DNA of 64,000 nucleotides, taken from Jejuia sp043557195 (GTDB lineage Bacteria > Bacteroidota > Bacteroidia > Flavobacteriales > Flavobacteriaceae). Position 1 is the stretch's first letter, and every line of letters starts with the position of its first letter. The stretch lies in the NCBI GenBank assembly GCA_043557195.1, contig CP121314.1, forward strand, positions 124,001-188,000, read 5' to 3'. Position numbers and translations under genes: made by a program. The notes beneath the pieces were generated by a model. It did not search any database. It was not told where the DNA came from and saw only the letters and a program-made list of their open reading frames with translations. Shown here in pieces: positions 50,929-60,715 of the stretch.

Positions 50929-52572
50929 ATGGATATTAACTTCAATAAAAATGAAGATCACAATAAATTATTAGTCTCTGAGCTTAACAAACGATTAACT
51001 AAAGTAAGTTTGGGTGGCGGTAAATCACGCATTGAAAAACTGCACAGTAAAGGCAAACTTACTGCTAGAGAGCGGATTAATTATTTATTGGACGATAAAG
51101 CCAAATCTATAGAAATTGGAGCATTTGCTGGAGAAGATATGTATGCAGAACATGGTGGTTGTCCGTCGGGAGGAGTAGTTGTAAAAATTGGCTACATCAA
51201 AGGCAAGCAATGTATTGTAGTGGCTAATGACGCTACAGTTAAGGCTGGAGCATGGTTTCCTATCACAGGAAAAAAGAACCTTCGCGCACAAGAAATAGCT
51301 ATTGAAAACCGACTACCGATTATTTATTTGGTGGATTCGGCTGGTGTGTATTTACCAATGCAAGATGAGATTTTCCCTGATAAGGAGCATTTCGGACGTA
51401 TATTTAGAAACAACGCCATAATGAGTAGTATGGGCATAACGCAGATAGCTGCAGTTATGGGAAGTTGTGTTGCGGGTGGTGCCTACCTCCCTATTATGAG
51501 CGATGAAGCTTTAATAGTTGAAAAAACTGGGAGTATCTTTTTGGCAGGAAGTTATCTGGTAAAAGCAGCCATTGGTGAAAGTATTGACAATGAAACATTA
51601 GGAGGTGCAACAACACATTGCGAAATTTCTGGTGTTACCGACTATAAAGCCAAAGACGATAAAGATGCTTTGGATAAAATCAAAAACATCGTTGATAAAA
51701 TAGGTGATTACGATAAAGCTGGCTTTAATAGAATTGAAGCAAAAAAACCAACAAAAAACCCCGAAGATATTTATGGTATTATTCCTAAAAGTCGTGCGGA
51801 CCAGTACGATATGTATGAAATCATCAAACGATTGGTAGACAATTCAGAATATGAAGAGTACAAAGCTGGTTACGGACAAACCATCATAACCTGTTATGCG
51901 CGAATTGATGGTTGGGCAGTTGGTATTGTAGCAAACCAACGACAGATAGTTAAAACCACAGGCTCTAAAACCAAACCAACTGAAATGCAATTTGGTGGTG
52001 TTATTTACAACGACTCTGCAGACAAAGCTACCCGGTTTATAGCCAATTGTAACCAAAAGAAAATTCCGCTAGTATTTCTGCAAGATGTTACTGGTTTTAT
52101 GGTGGGTAGTAAGAGTGAGCATTCTGGCATCATAAAAGATGGTGCTAAAATGGTAAATGCCGTTAGTAATTCAGTAGTACCAAAATTTACCGTGATTATA
52201 GGCAATAGTTATGGTGCAGGTAATTATGCCATGTGCGGTAAAGCTTATGATCCAAGATTAATTTTTGCATGGCCTAGTGCAGAGCTTGCCGTAATGAGTG
52301 GCAATTCCGCTGCCAAAGTTTTGTTGCAAATTGAAAAGGCTTCTCTAGAAAAACAAGGTGAAAAAATTACTCCTGAAAAAGAAGAAGCATTATTCAATAA
52401 AATAAAAGACCGTTACGACAATCAAGTCTCGCCATATTATGCCGCTGCTAGAATTTGGACAGACGCTGTTATTAACCCGTTAGATACTAGAACTTGGATT
52501 AGTATGGGTATTGAAGCTGCTAATCATGCCCCTATAGAAAAACAGTTTAATTTGGGAGTTTTGCAGGTTTAA
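50929..52572 (+). CDS. Acyl-CoA carboxylase beta (carboxyltransferase) subunit
   Basis: A 547-residue crotonase-fold carboxyltransferase with two domains: the N-domain acyl-CoA/oxyanion region (GGGKSRIEKLHSKGKLTARERI, VMGSCVAGGAYLPIMSDEALIV) and the C-domain (QRQIVKTTGSKTKPTEMQFGG, DVTGFMVG, GNSYGAGNYAMCGKAYDPRLIFAWPSAELAVMSG). It transfers carboxyl from biotin to an acyl-CoA. The length, and C-terminal AARIWTDAVINPLDTR, fit methylcrotonyl-CoA carboxylase beta (leucine breakdown) better than propionyl-CoA carboxylase; this is a judgement from memory. No biotin-carboxylase gene is adjacent in the window. Confidence 0.88.
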   Translation: MDINFNKNEDHNKLLVSELNKRLTKVSLGGGKSRIEKLHSKGKLTARERINYLLDDKAKSIEIGAFAGEDMYAEHGGCPSGGVVVKIGYIKGKQCIVVANDATVKAGAWFPITGKKNLRAQEIAIENRLPIIYLVDSAGVYLPMQDEIFPDKEHFGRIFRNNAIMSSMGITQIAAVMGSCVAGGAYLPIMSDEALIVEKTGSIFLAGSYLVKAAIGESIDNETLGGATTHCEISGVTDYKAKDDKDALDKIKNIVDKIGDYDKAGFNRIEAKKPTKNPEDIYGIIPKSRADQYDMYEIIKRLVDNSEYEEYKAGYGQTIITCYARIDGWAVGIVANQRQIVKTTGSKTKPTEMQFGGVIYNDSADKATRFIANCNQKKIPLVFLQDVTGFMVGSKSEHSGIIKDGAKMVNAVSNSVVPKFTVIIGNSYGAGNYAMCGKAYDPRLIFAWPSAELAVMSGNSAAKVLLQIEKASLEKQGEKITPEKEEALFNKIKDRYDNQVSPYYAAARIWTDAVINPLDTRTWISMGIEAANHAPIEKQFNLGVLQV

Positions 52573-52592
52573 ATTATTAATATTTTTAAAGC

Positions 52593-53663
52593 ATGAAAAA
52601 AACATTTATAATTTTAATAACACTTTGCAACTGTTTCATTTTAACATCTCAACAAAAACCATTTAAGATTGATGAATCTAAGTATTTTTTAAGAATAGAC
52701 TTATATAGAGATTTTTTCAAAAGAGATTTTACTAATAAAGAAATTGAACAGAGTATCATAATGAATAATGATACTCTTATCCCAATATCTACAAGAGACT
52801 ATAGCCTTTTTAATTTTTCAAATAAAAAACACAAAAACCCGAAGAATTATTCTACTTCGTTTACATCCCTTAAACATTTCGAACTAAAGTATAAACGCCT
52901 ACCTACTTCTGAGGATATCAAAATTCTAAATATTAGAAATAATGATACTCTTATACAGATACCCAATGACGATAACTATGTTTCTGTAAAATATGAAATT
53001 AAGGATTCGACTTTTTTAGAAGTATATAAAGGTATAGTTTACCAAAAATATCAAAAGAATAAATCCGAAAATAAGAAAGCATATATGCGATATTGGAAAA
53101 AACATATTAAGGTGTATTTCTCTTCTGATTTTGATAAAAAAATAAAAAAAGATCTTAAAATATTGTTCAAAAACCTTACAGAAAAAGTTGATTCATTAAC
53201 TATCAAGACAGTGAATAACATTGAAAAATCAAATTATATTATTTATGACTTAAAAGATAACACATCCTATGATTATGATATTAGGATTAGTAAAAATGAA
53301 GATGTTGGCTATTATTTAAATTGGAATAGAAAATCCCAAATTATAAGAGGGACACTACAGTTAAATTATCAAAAAGTGACTGATGAATCAGTGATAGCAG
53401 ATAGAGTTAAATTATACTTCATCAAATCTTTAGGGCATTTTAAAAACACAAAACTACTAGATTGTTCTAGTATTTTTTCTACTTGCTATAAAGGTACTCT
53501 TTCTGAATTATCACAAACGGATTTAGAAATACTAAAATACCATTATTCTTATGGTATTTGTATGGGGGTAAGTTTAACAGCTTTTGAAAAATTACATAAA
53601 AAAGTACAAAGTAATCTTAAAAAGAAGCCTAATTCTACACCTCATTTTCTTCATCCAAAATAA
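52593..53663 (+). CDS. Secreted hypothetical, possibly DUF2927-like
   Basis: A 356-residue exported protein: signal peptide MKKTFIILITLCNCFILTSQ, then a Lys/Asn-rich, A+T-rich coding region. The C-terminal half (about 165-345: HIKVYFSSDFDKKIKKDLKILFKNL, SLGHFKNTKLLDCSSIFS, LSQTDLEILKYHYSYGICMG) recalls DUF2927, a metzincin-like family that has lost or altered its HExxH zinc motif; none is visible here. It is 21 bases after the carboxylase gene, with no shared theme. Low G+C and isolation hint at a recently acquired or fast-evolving gene (inference). Confidence 0.6.
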   Translation: MKKTFIILITLCNCFILTSQQKPFKIDESKYFLRIDLYRDFFKRDFTNKEIEQSIIMNNDTLIPISTRDYSLFNFSNKKHKNPKNYSTSFTSLKHFELKYKRLPTSEDIKILNIRNNDTLIQIPNDDNYVSVKYEIKDSTFLEVYKGIVYQKYQKNKSENKKAYMRYWKKHIKVYFSSDFDKKIKKDLKILFKNLTEKVDSLTIKTVNNIEKSNYIIYDLKDNTSYDYDIRISKNEDVGYYLNWNRKSQIIRGTLQLNYQKVTDESVIADRVKLYFIKSLGHFKNTKLLDCSSIFSTCYKGTLSELSQTDLEILKYHYSYGICMGVSLTAFEKLHKKVQSNLKKKPNSTPHFLHPK

Positions 53664-54007
53664 GGTCTTAAAAAAGGACTTCATATTTAAAAGAGCATCC
53701 TTTACAAAACAAAATTTACAATTACTTAATTCATAAATTTTATAAAATAGGACAGAGCTCTCCCTTAAATTAAGTCAAAAACAATGTAGATACTTTTAAA
53801 TAATCACTTAAGCTGATATACTGTTCTTATTTGCGCTTTATTCTGAAGTAAACAAATCTACTGAAGTACATAGTTTTAACTATTTTCTAAACCAATAAAT
53901 TTTCTCAATGAATCTTTTTTTAATATTCTGAGGATACACCATTTTCAGTATAAATAATTGTGCTTTTTTTGAGAGATTTACAAAAAAACTCAAATAATTT
54001 ATAGTAC

Positions 54008-54021
54008 ATGATAATTATCAT
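54008..54021. promoter_or_regulatory. Perfect palindrome ATGATAATTATCAT upstream of nrf cluster
   Basis: A 14-bp perfect inverted repeat 57 bases before the porin ATG. Fur- or Crp/Fnr-like regulators bind sites of this type, but none can be assigned. Confidence 0.5.
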
Positions 54022-54041
54022 ACTTCTAAGATAAAAATGTC

Positions 54042-54053
54042 AGCAAATTTGCT
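54042..54053. promoter_or_regulatory. Palindrome AGCAAATTTGCT near nrf porin start
   Basis: A perfect 12-bp palindrome 25 bases before the ATG at 54078; it may overlap the promoter. Confidence 0.3.
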
Positions 54054-54077
54054 CAGCAATTCTAAACAAACTAAAAG

Positions 54078-55358
54078 ATGAGCAAAAACCAACTACCTTT
54101 CGTTAAAATAATCCTTTTTTTTCTACTTTTTACTTTCATTCAAAATTCAAATGCACAATTAGAAATTGGAGCAGATATTAGACCTCGATTTGAATACAGG
54201 CATGGATTTAACAACTTGTTTCCTAATAATACAGAGCCAGCCGCTTTTGTAGTACAACGTTCTAGACTAAATGTTAGTTACATTATGGAAAATTTAGATG
54301 TTATGATAAGTGTTCAAGATGTGAGTGTTTGGGGAGATACTAGGCAAATAGATGCTACTGATAGCAATAATTCATTTTCATTATTTAGAGCATGGTTTGA
54401 ATATCATATAAATGAAAATTGGTCTACTAAGCTTGGGCGTCAAGTACTTTCATATGACGACCAGAGAATTTTGGGTGGCTTAGATTGGGCAATGCAAGGA
54501 CGTTTCCATGATGCAGGCTTAATCAAATATAAAAAGGATAACTTTATGGCTCATTTTGGTTTTGCTTTCAGTCAGCAATCACAAATGCGAGAAGGTAATG
54601 TTTTTACCATTCAAGGTGCTTCCACATATAAAGCACTTCAGTTTGCTTATTTAAAGAAAACTTGGGAAAATAGTTCAGCTAGCTTTTTAGTATTGAATAC
54701 AGGTTTTCAAAGCTTAACAGGTGTTGATAATGATATAGCAGATGGTGTATTTTACAAACATACAGTTGGGTCTTACTTTACATTTCCTATAGACAATGTA
54801 AAAATGGTTGGGTCTGCCTATTATCAATTTGGCAAATCTAATAAAACAACAGATTTAAGCGCTTATCAAATATCCCTAGAGGCAAATTATAAACCTAAAA
54901 ACACATTGTTTGCATTAGGATTGGAGCTTCTAAGCGGAACCGACCAAAGTGGTGATTCTAAAAATAAATCTTTCTTACCTTTATATGGAACCAATCATAA
55001 ATTTAATGGTTTTATGGATTATTTTTATGTAGGTAACCATGCAAATAATGTAGGTTTAGATGATTTTTATGGAAAAGTTGTATTTAAAACTGGAGAAAAG
55101 TCTACCTTGTTAGCTAAAGCACATTATTTTTTAGCTAATGCCAATTTAAATAATGACGCTGATAAATATTTAGGAACGGAACTAGACTTGGTTTACACAA
55201 ATAAGATCGCAAAAAACGTAAAATTGAATATTGGTTATTCTCACATGTTTGCCTCTGATAGCATGAGCTTGATTAAAGGTGGAAGACCAAATGACAATAC
55301 CAATAACTGGGGTTGGGCACAATTAATCATTAATCCCACACTTTTTAAAAGTAAATAG
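54078..55358 (+). CDS. Outer-membrane porin, alginate-export-like
   Basis: A 426-residue outer-membrane protein: signal peptide (MSKNQLPFVKIILFFLLFTFIQNSNAQ), then strands starting LEIGADIRPRFEYRHG and WSTKLGRQVLSYDDQRILGGLDWAMQGRFHDAG. This is the conserved front of the alginate-export porin family, with the barrel continuing to the C-terminus. It is the first gene of the nrfHA locus, 10 bases ahead of nrfH. A role in nitrite or other anion entry is the reasonable inference from position. Confidence 0.78.
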   Translation: MSKNQLPFVKIILFFLLFTFIQNSNAQLEIGADIRPRFEYRHGFNNLFPNNTEPAAFVVQRSRLNVSYIMENLDVMISVQDVSVWGDTRQIDATDSNNSFSLFRAWFEYHINENWSTKLGRQVLSYDDQRILGGLDWAMQGRFHDAGLIKYKKDNFMAHFGFAFSQQSQMREGNVFTIQGASTYKALQFAYLKKTWENSSASFLVLNTGFQSLTGVDNDIADGVFYKHTVGSYFTFPIDNVKMVGSAYYQFGKSNKTTDLSAYQISLEANYKPKNTLFALGLELLSGTDQSGDSKNKSFLPLYGTNHKFNGFMDYFYVGNHANNVGLDDFYGKVVFKTGEKSTLLAKAHYFLANANLNNDADKYLGTELDLVYTNKIAKNVKLNIGYSHMFASDSMSLIKGGRPNDNTNNWGWAQLIINPTLFKSK

Positions 55359-55368
55359 CACTAACTAA

Positions 55369-55971
55369 TTGGATACTAAAGGAAAAATATTACCACCAAA
55401 AACAACACGATGGCGTATTACTGCTGTATTCTTTATTGCAGTCGTTATTGGTTTAGGTTTGTTTATGGCTAAAGAATCTCGAGTGTTGTCATACATGTCT
55501 GATGATCCACAAGCTTGCGTTAACTGCCATGTTATGACACCTGTTTATAATAGCTGGATGCATAGTTCTCATAGAGAATGGGCAAATTGTAATGATTGTC
55601 ATGTACCTCATAATAACGTTGTGAACAAATACTATTTTAAAGCGAAAGATGGTTTGTACCATGCATCGGTTTTCACAGCTCGCTTAGAACCTGATGTTAT
55701 TGAAATGAAAGAAGCGTCACAAGAAGTAGTGCAAAATAATTGTATCCGTTGCCATGTTCAACAAGTTACCCAAGCAAAATATGATGGTTATATTGAAGAC
55801 CATAGAGAAAATAGAACTCAACGACAATGTTGGAGTTGCCATAAACAAGTACCTCATGGTAAAGTCCATGGGTTATCCACTATAAAATTTAATGTAGCAC
55901 CATTACCAACAGACCAGCAGGAACTAGTTATTCCTGAATGGATGGAAGAACAATTAAAAACTAAAGATTAA
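55369..55971 (+). CDS. nrfH: Cytochrome c nitrite reductase small subunit NrfH
   Basis: A 200-residue membrane-anchored tetrahaem cytochrome of the NapC/NirT family: one N-terminal membrane helix (about 14-33) and four CXXCH motifs at 50-54, 74-78, 125-129 and 154-158. NrfH passes electrons from menaquinol to NrfA. It starts with TTG at 55369: an in-frame TAA lies immediately upstream, and the next Met is inside the helix region, so the TTG is the only sensible start. nrfA follows 11 bases later. Confidence 0.93.
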   Translation: MDTKGKILPPKTTRWRITAVFFIAVVIGLGLFMAKESRVLSYMSDDPQACVNCHVMTPVYNSWMHSSHREWANCNDCHVPHNNVVNKYYFKAKDGLYHASVFTARLEPDVIEMKEASQEVVQNNCIRCHVQQVTQAKYDGYIEDHRENRTQRQCWSCHKQVPHGKVHGLSTIKFNVAPLPTDQQELVIPEWMEEQLKTKD

Positions 55972-55982
55972 ACCCATACCAA

Positions 55983-57482
55983 ATGAAAAACAAAGTATTA
56001 TTTATTGTAACCATTATCGTGGTTTTTTTACTAGGGCTGCTAGCATCTAGTATTGTCAATAGAAAATCTGAAGCAAAATACAAATACACGCCTAGTGTAA
56101 ATGTTGCTGAAAACGAACCTAGAAATGCCGTATGGGGAGAAAATTTTCCTTTAGAATACCAATCTTCATTGCAAACACTAGATACCACATTTGCCTCTAT
56201 GCAGGGTGGTTCTGCGATGCGAGATGTTTTAGAGGAAGATCCAAATCTTGTAATTCTTTTTGCAGGCTACGGGTTTTCTAAAGATTACAACCAAGGAAGA
56301 GGGCATGCTTATGCGGTTGAAGACATTCAGAATTCATTGAGAACAGGCGGTCCAAAAGGAAAAGGAGATGGTCCCATGCCAGCTACATGTTGGACATGTA
56401 AAAGTCCTGATGTACCACGATTGATGAATGAAATTGGAATTACTGAATTTTATAGTGGAAAGTGGGCTGATAAAGGTGCTGAAGTGGTTAATCCTATTGG
56501 TTGTGCAGACTGCCACGACAATAAAACCATGAAACTTAAAATAACCAGACCTGCGTTGGTTGAAGCTTTTGATGCTATGGGTAAAGACATCAACAATGCT
56601 ACACATAACGAAATGCGTTCTTTGGTATGCGCACAGTGCCACGTAGAGTATTATTTCAATAAGAATTTACCAGGAAAAGAAGGTACGCCATATTTAGTAT
56701 TTCCTTGGAAAGATGGTATGACTGTTGAAGACATGGAAAAATACTATGATAATTTAGAATTTAAAGATTGGACACATAAAATAAGTAAAGCACCTATGCT
56801 GAAGGCACAACATCCAGGTTATGAAACATTTACTACTGGTGTGCATGCAGACAGAGGTGTATCTTGTGCAGATTGCCATATGCCATACAAAAGTGAAGGC
56901 GGGCAAAAGTTTACAGATCACCATATTCAGTCTCCTTTAAATAATACTTCAAATGCATGTCAGGTTTGCCATAGAGAAGAATCTAACAAGCTTATTGCGA
57001 ATGTGTATGAAAGACAGCGTAAGGCCACTGAAAATCGTTTGAAACTTGAAAAACTTTTAGTTAGCGCGCATTTAGAAGCTAAAAAATGTTGGGATTTAGG
57101 TGCTACAGAAGAACAAATGAAACCTATATTAACCGATATTCGCCATGGCCAATGGCGTTGGGATTATTCTGCTGCTGCACATGGTGCATCTTTCCATTCA
57201 CCAGTTGAAACGGCTCGTGTGATTGGAAGCGGACTAGTAATAGCCCAAGAGGCCCGTGTAAAATTAGCTAGATTATTGGCTGACTTAGGTCATAACAAAC
57301 CTATAGAAATGCCTGATATTTCTACAAAAGAAAAAGCACAAAAATATATAGGACTAGACATAGAAAAACTTGAGGCTGAGAAAAAAGCTTTTAAAGAAAA
57401 CTTATTACCTAAATGGCTTGAAGAAGCTAAAGCTAGAGAAGATGCAATGCCAATTAACACAGTGTCTTCAGCAGTAAACTAA
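55983..57482 (+). CDS. nrfA: Ammonia-forming cytochrome c nitrite reductase NrfA
   Basis: A 499-residue pentahaem periplasmic enzyme reducing nitrite to ammonium with six electrons. An N-terminal signal anchor (about 5-25) precedes the catalytic haem site CWTCK (136-140, Lys ligand) and four CXXCH motifs at 174-178, 216-220, 295-299 and 326-330. The Tyr/Lys/Gln calcium and active-site region LKAQHPGYE is also present. Length and motif order match NrfA. With nrfH and a CcsBA protein it gives dissimilatory nitrite ammonification. A strong hairpin follows at 57500. Confidence 0.96.
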   Translation: MKNKVLFIVTIIVVFLLGLLASSIVNRKSEAKYKYTPSVNVAENEPRNAVWGENFPLEYQSSLQTLDTTFASMQGGSAMRDVLEEDPNLVILFAGYGFSKDYNQGRGHAYAVEDIQNSLRTGGPKGKGDGPMPATCWTCKSPDVPRLMNEIGITEFYSGKWADKGAEVVNPIGCADCHDNKTMKLKITRPALVEAFDAMGKDINNATHNEMRSLVCAQCHVEYYFNKNLPGKEGTPYLVFPWKDGMTVEDMEKYYDNLEFKDWTHKISKAPMLKAQHPGYETFTTGVHADRGVSCADCHMPYKSEGGQKFTDHHIQSPLNNTSNACQVCHREESNKLIANVYERQRKATENRLKLEKLLVSAHLEAKKCWDLGATEEQMKPILTDIRHGQWRWDYSAAAHGASFHSPVETARVIGSGLVIAQEARVKLARLLADLGHNKPIEMPDISTKEKAQKYIGLDIEKLEAEKKAFKENLLPKWLEEAKAREDAMPINTVSSAVN

Positions 57483-57499
57483 ACAAATATAATTCTCCT

Positions 57500-57538
57500 A
57501 AAAGACACCTTATGGATAGTAAGAATAAGGTGTCTTTT
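57500..57538 (+). terminator. Intrinsic terminator/attenuator after nrfA
   Basis: A perfect 14-bp stem (57500-57513 with 57525-57538) and T-rich end, 28 bases before the next gene's ATG. It should reduce transcription into the CcsBA gene. Confidence 0.8.
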
Positions 57539-57566
57539 ATTTTGTATTAACTATTCCAATTACATC

Positions 57567-60500
57567 ATGAATAAAATTGCACGCATTTTTGCTTCTCCAA
57601 TTCTTGCAGTTATTTGTCTGTTTGGTTTTGCCATATCTATGGCCGTGGCTACATTTATTGAGAACGATTACGGTACAGCAACAGCTTGGAAACTTATTTA
57701 TGATGCTTGGTGGTTCGAGCTTGTCATGATAGGTTTAGGTCTTTGCTTTGTAATGAGCATTTTTAAATACAACCTTTGGCGTAAAGAAAAATGGGCGTTA
57801 TTGATGTTTCATCTAGCATTTATTGTCATCTTACTAGGGGCAGGTATCACACGATATGCCTCTTATGGTGGCATCATGCGAATTCGTGAAGGTGCTTCTT
57901 CTAATACCATAATATCTGATAACAATTATTTACATGTACATATTTCAAATGGTACACAAACAAAAGTCCTTAGGAAACGATTAGATTTTTCACCTTTAAG
58001 TAATAATAATTTTAGTATTGAAACTGATTTTGAAAACACCCCAATTTCAATTTCATACAAAGCATTTATTGCAGATGCCATTCCTCAAATAGAAAATGAT
58101 GAAGAACAGGGCAAACCAATGCTAGAAATGGTGGTTTCCTCTGGTAACGGTAGGGAAACTGTTTTTCTTGAAAAAGGAGAAATTGAAGCTATTGGCGCAC
58201 ACCAACATAAAATTGGATTTGATGTTACCGCAGAAAACGTCATTAACATTACTGAAAAAGATGGGAAATTCAATATTTATTCTCCAAGAAATTTGAGTGC
58301 ATTTGTTATGGCTACCGAAACTGCAAGCACTATTAAAAAGGATAGCCTTCATAACATACAACTTAGAACACTCTATAGAGATGGTGATGCTTCATTTGTG
58401 CCCCTTGCCTATTATCCAAAAGGTAAAATTAAGATAGTTAGTGCTTCAGAAAAACCTAAAGATAATGATGCACAAAAAGATGATGCGCTTTTGGTAAACA
58501 TTAATGCCAATGGAAATCAAAAAGAGGTAAATTTGTTATATCGCAAAGGGTTTTTACCAATATCTACTGAAACAACATTTGATGATATAAAAATATCATT
58601 GTCTTATGGTTCTCAACCTATAACGACACCGTTTTCTATTCATTTAGATGACTTTCAATTAGAGCGTTATCCAGGATCAACTAGTCCTTCAGCATATGCT
58701 AGTGAAGTAAAAGTTTTGGATGATGGAGAAGCAATGCCACATCGCATTTTTATGAATAATGTTTTAGATTACAGAGGGTACAGGTTTTTTCAGGCAAGTT
58801 ATGACACAGATGAATTAGGCACTGTTTTGGCTGTTAATCATGATGCTTTAGGAACCAATGTAACCTACATCGGTTATTTTTTAATGATGATTGGTATGTT
58901 TTTTACTCTCTTTGGAAAATCATCACGCTTTTCATTGATTAATAAAAAACTTAAAAAATTAAAGTTAAAAAGTGCTAGTTTACTGTTATTGCTTTTGGTG
59001 TCCTGTTTCAGTTTTGCACAAAACGAACAACCTAAAATAGACATAAATCTTGTAAAACAACTTGAAGTTGATAACCAGCATGCTGAACTCTTCGGACGCT
59101 TAATGGTGCAGGATTTAGATGGTCGTATAAAACCAATGAACACCTTAGCTTCAGAGTTTTTAAGAAAGCTATCACGCAAGCCCTATTTTAAGTTCACTGA
59201 AAACGGTGAAAGCATTCGGTATAGTGCGAATCAAGCATTTTTGGCAATGCAATCTGCTTCCAATATTTGGCAATATATACCATTAATTAAAGTCGATAAA
59301 AATAAGGGAGGAGACCTATTCAGCACTTTGAATATTAGTGAAGACGGGTTAGTATCATTTGTAGAATTATTAGGTAAAGAAGGCAAATATATTTTAGCTG
59401 ATGCTGCTGAAACAGCTAATAAAAAGAAACCCGCAGAACGAAGCGAATTCGATAAAGAAATATTAAAAGTTGATGAACGTTTTAATATTCTGTATAATGT
59501 ATTCTCTGTAAATTATTTAAAAGTATTTCCTAATAGTAATGATGTCAATAACAAATGGCATAGTCAAACACACCATTTTAACGATTTTCCTATTGATGAC
59601 GGTAAGTTTGCAAAACAAATCATACCAGCATATTTTAAAGATGTTAATGAAAAATCTTGGGTTGAGGCAAGTGAAAAACTAGGCTATATAAAAACCTTTC
59701 AGGATGAATTAGGTAAAGAAATTATTCCTAGCAGAAAACGCATTGAAGCCGAACTTTGGTACAATGAACTTAATCTGAATTTTTGGCTATTTCAAGTGTT
59801 TTTTACTCTTGGCTCTTTACTTCTGGTGATAGCTATTGCTAAAATTTTCGCCAAGAAAACATTTATTGAATTCTTATGGAACGCTTTAATATTAATAACT
59901 CTTATCAGCTTTCTTCTATTTACAGGAAACATCACTTTACGTTGGTATGTATCACAACATGCACCGTGGAGTAATGGTTACGAAATGTTAGTGTTTGTAT
60001 CCTGGGTTTTAGTGCTTTGTGGTTTACTCACCTTTAGAAAATCAGATTTTGCACTACCGCTAGCTACATTATTCTCTGGTGCTTTATTGTTTGTAAGTTA
60101 TTTAGACTGGTTAAGCCCAGAAATAACTAATTTAATGCCTGTGCTAAAATCGTTTTGGTTAAAAGTTCATGTGGCTACTATTGTTAGTAGTTATGCACCT
60201 TTGGCACTTTCTGCTATTTTAGGTTTTATGGCTCTATTACTCACCATTTTTAAAACTAAAAAGACAAAAAAAGTATTAGATATCAAGATAAAAGAACTCA
60301 CATATATTAATGAAATATCCATGACAATTGGCTTATTTGTTTTAGCAGTAGGTACTTTTTTAGGCGGTATATGGGCAAATGAATCCTGGGGACGTTATTG
60401 GGCGTGGGACCCTAAAGAAACATGGGCGTTAATTAGTATAATTGTGTATGCCATTGTATTGCATTTAAGATTAATTCCAAGTCTAAAAAGCAACTACGTG

Positions 60501-60692
60501 TTAAATACAGCTAGTGTATTTGCCTTTGGTTCTATTATTATGACGTCTTTTGGAGTAAACTACTATTTATCTGGTTTACATAGTTATGCAGCTGGTGATC
60601 CCTTGCCAATTCCAACTTTTATTTATGTATTAGTGGTTGTTATTATTTTAGTTTCAATGTTAGCATACTTCAGAAAAAAGGCGCTAAAATAA
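57567..60692 (+). CDS. CcsBA-type cytochrome c haem lyase (ResB-ResC fusion)
   Basis: A 1041-residue fused system II cytochrome c maturation protein. The N-terminal half is CcsB/ResB-like: four helices, with a large periplasmic domain (about 105-435) and WWFELVMIGLGLC. A hydrophobic hinge with a signal-like segment (about 470-490) is followed by the CcsA/ResC-like half with six to eight helices. The tryptophan-rich haem-handling motif WGRYWAWDPKETWA is at 941-954, and conserved histidines lie in the flanking helices. It attaches haem to the CXXCH proteins NrfH and NrfA encoded upstream, perhaps including the unusual CXXCK site. Partial separation from nrfA by a terminator. Confidence 0.93.
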   Translation: MNKIARIFASPILAVICLFGFAISMAVATFIENDYGTATAWKLIYDAWWFELVMIGLGLCFVMSIFKYNLWRKEKWALLMFHLAFIVILLGAGITRYASYGGIMRIREGASSNTIISDNNYLHVHISNGTQTKVLRKRLDFSPLSNNNFSIETDFENTPISISYKAFIADAIPQIENDEEQGKPMLEMVVSSGNGRETVFLEKGEIEAIGAHQHKIGFDVTAENVINITEKDGKFNIYSPRNLSAFVMATETASTIKKDSLHNIQLRTLYRDGDASFVPLAYYPKGKIKIVSASEKPKDNDAQKDDALLVNINANGNQKEVNLLYRKGFLPISTETTFDDIKISLSYGSQPITTPFSIHLDDFQLERYPGSTSPSAYASEVKVLDDGEAMPHRIFMNNVLDYRGYRFFQASYDTDELGTVLAVNHDALGTNVTYIGYFLMMIGMFFTLFGKSSRFSLINKKLKKLKLKSASLLLLLLVSCFSFAQNEQPKIDINLVKQLEVDNQHAELFGRLMVQDLDGRIKPMNTLASEFLRKLSRKPYFKFTENGESIRYSANQAFLAMQSASNIWQYIPLIKVDKNKGGDLFSTLNISEDGLVSFVELLGKEGKYILADAAETANKKKPAERSEFDKEILKVDERFNILYNVFSVNYLKVFPNSNDVNNKWHSQTHHFNDFPIDDGKFAKQIIPAYFKDVNEKSWVEASEKLGYIKTFQDELGKEIIPSRKRIEAELWYNELNLNFWLFQVFFTLGSLLLVIAIAKIFAKKTFIEFLWNALILITLISFLLFTGNITLRWYVSQHAPWSNGYEMLVFVSWVLVLCGLLTFRKSDFALPLATLFSGALLFVSYLDWLSPEITNLMPVLKSFWLKVHVATIVSSYAPLALSAILGFMALLLTIFKTKKTKKVLDIKIKELTYINEISMTIGLFVLAVGTFLGGIWANESWGRYWAWDPKETWALISIIVYAIVLHLRLIPSLKSNYVLNTASVFAFGSIIMTSFGVNYYLSGLHSYAAGDPLPIPTFIYVLVVVIILVSMLAYFRKKALK

Positions 60693-60715
60693 AATAACAC
60701 TTAATTTTTACAGGT

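Larger units (their letters stand above)
53664..54077. other. Gene-free region upstream of the nitrite reductase cluster
   Basis: 414 bases, A+T-rich, without a coding-like frame. The last 70 bases hold two perfect palindromes (54008-54021, 54042-54053) close to the porin start. No RNA gene or repeat was recognised in the rest. Confidence 0.55.
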
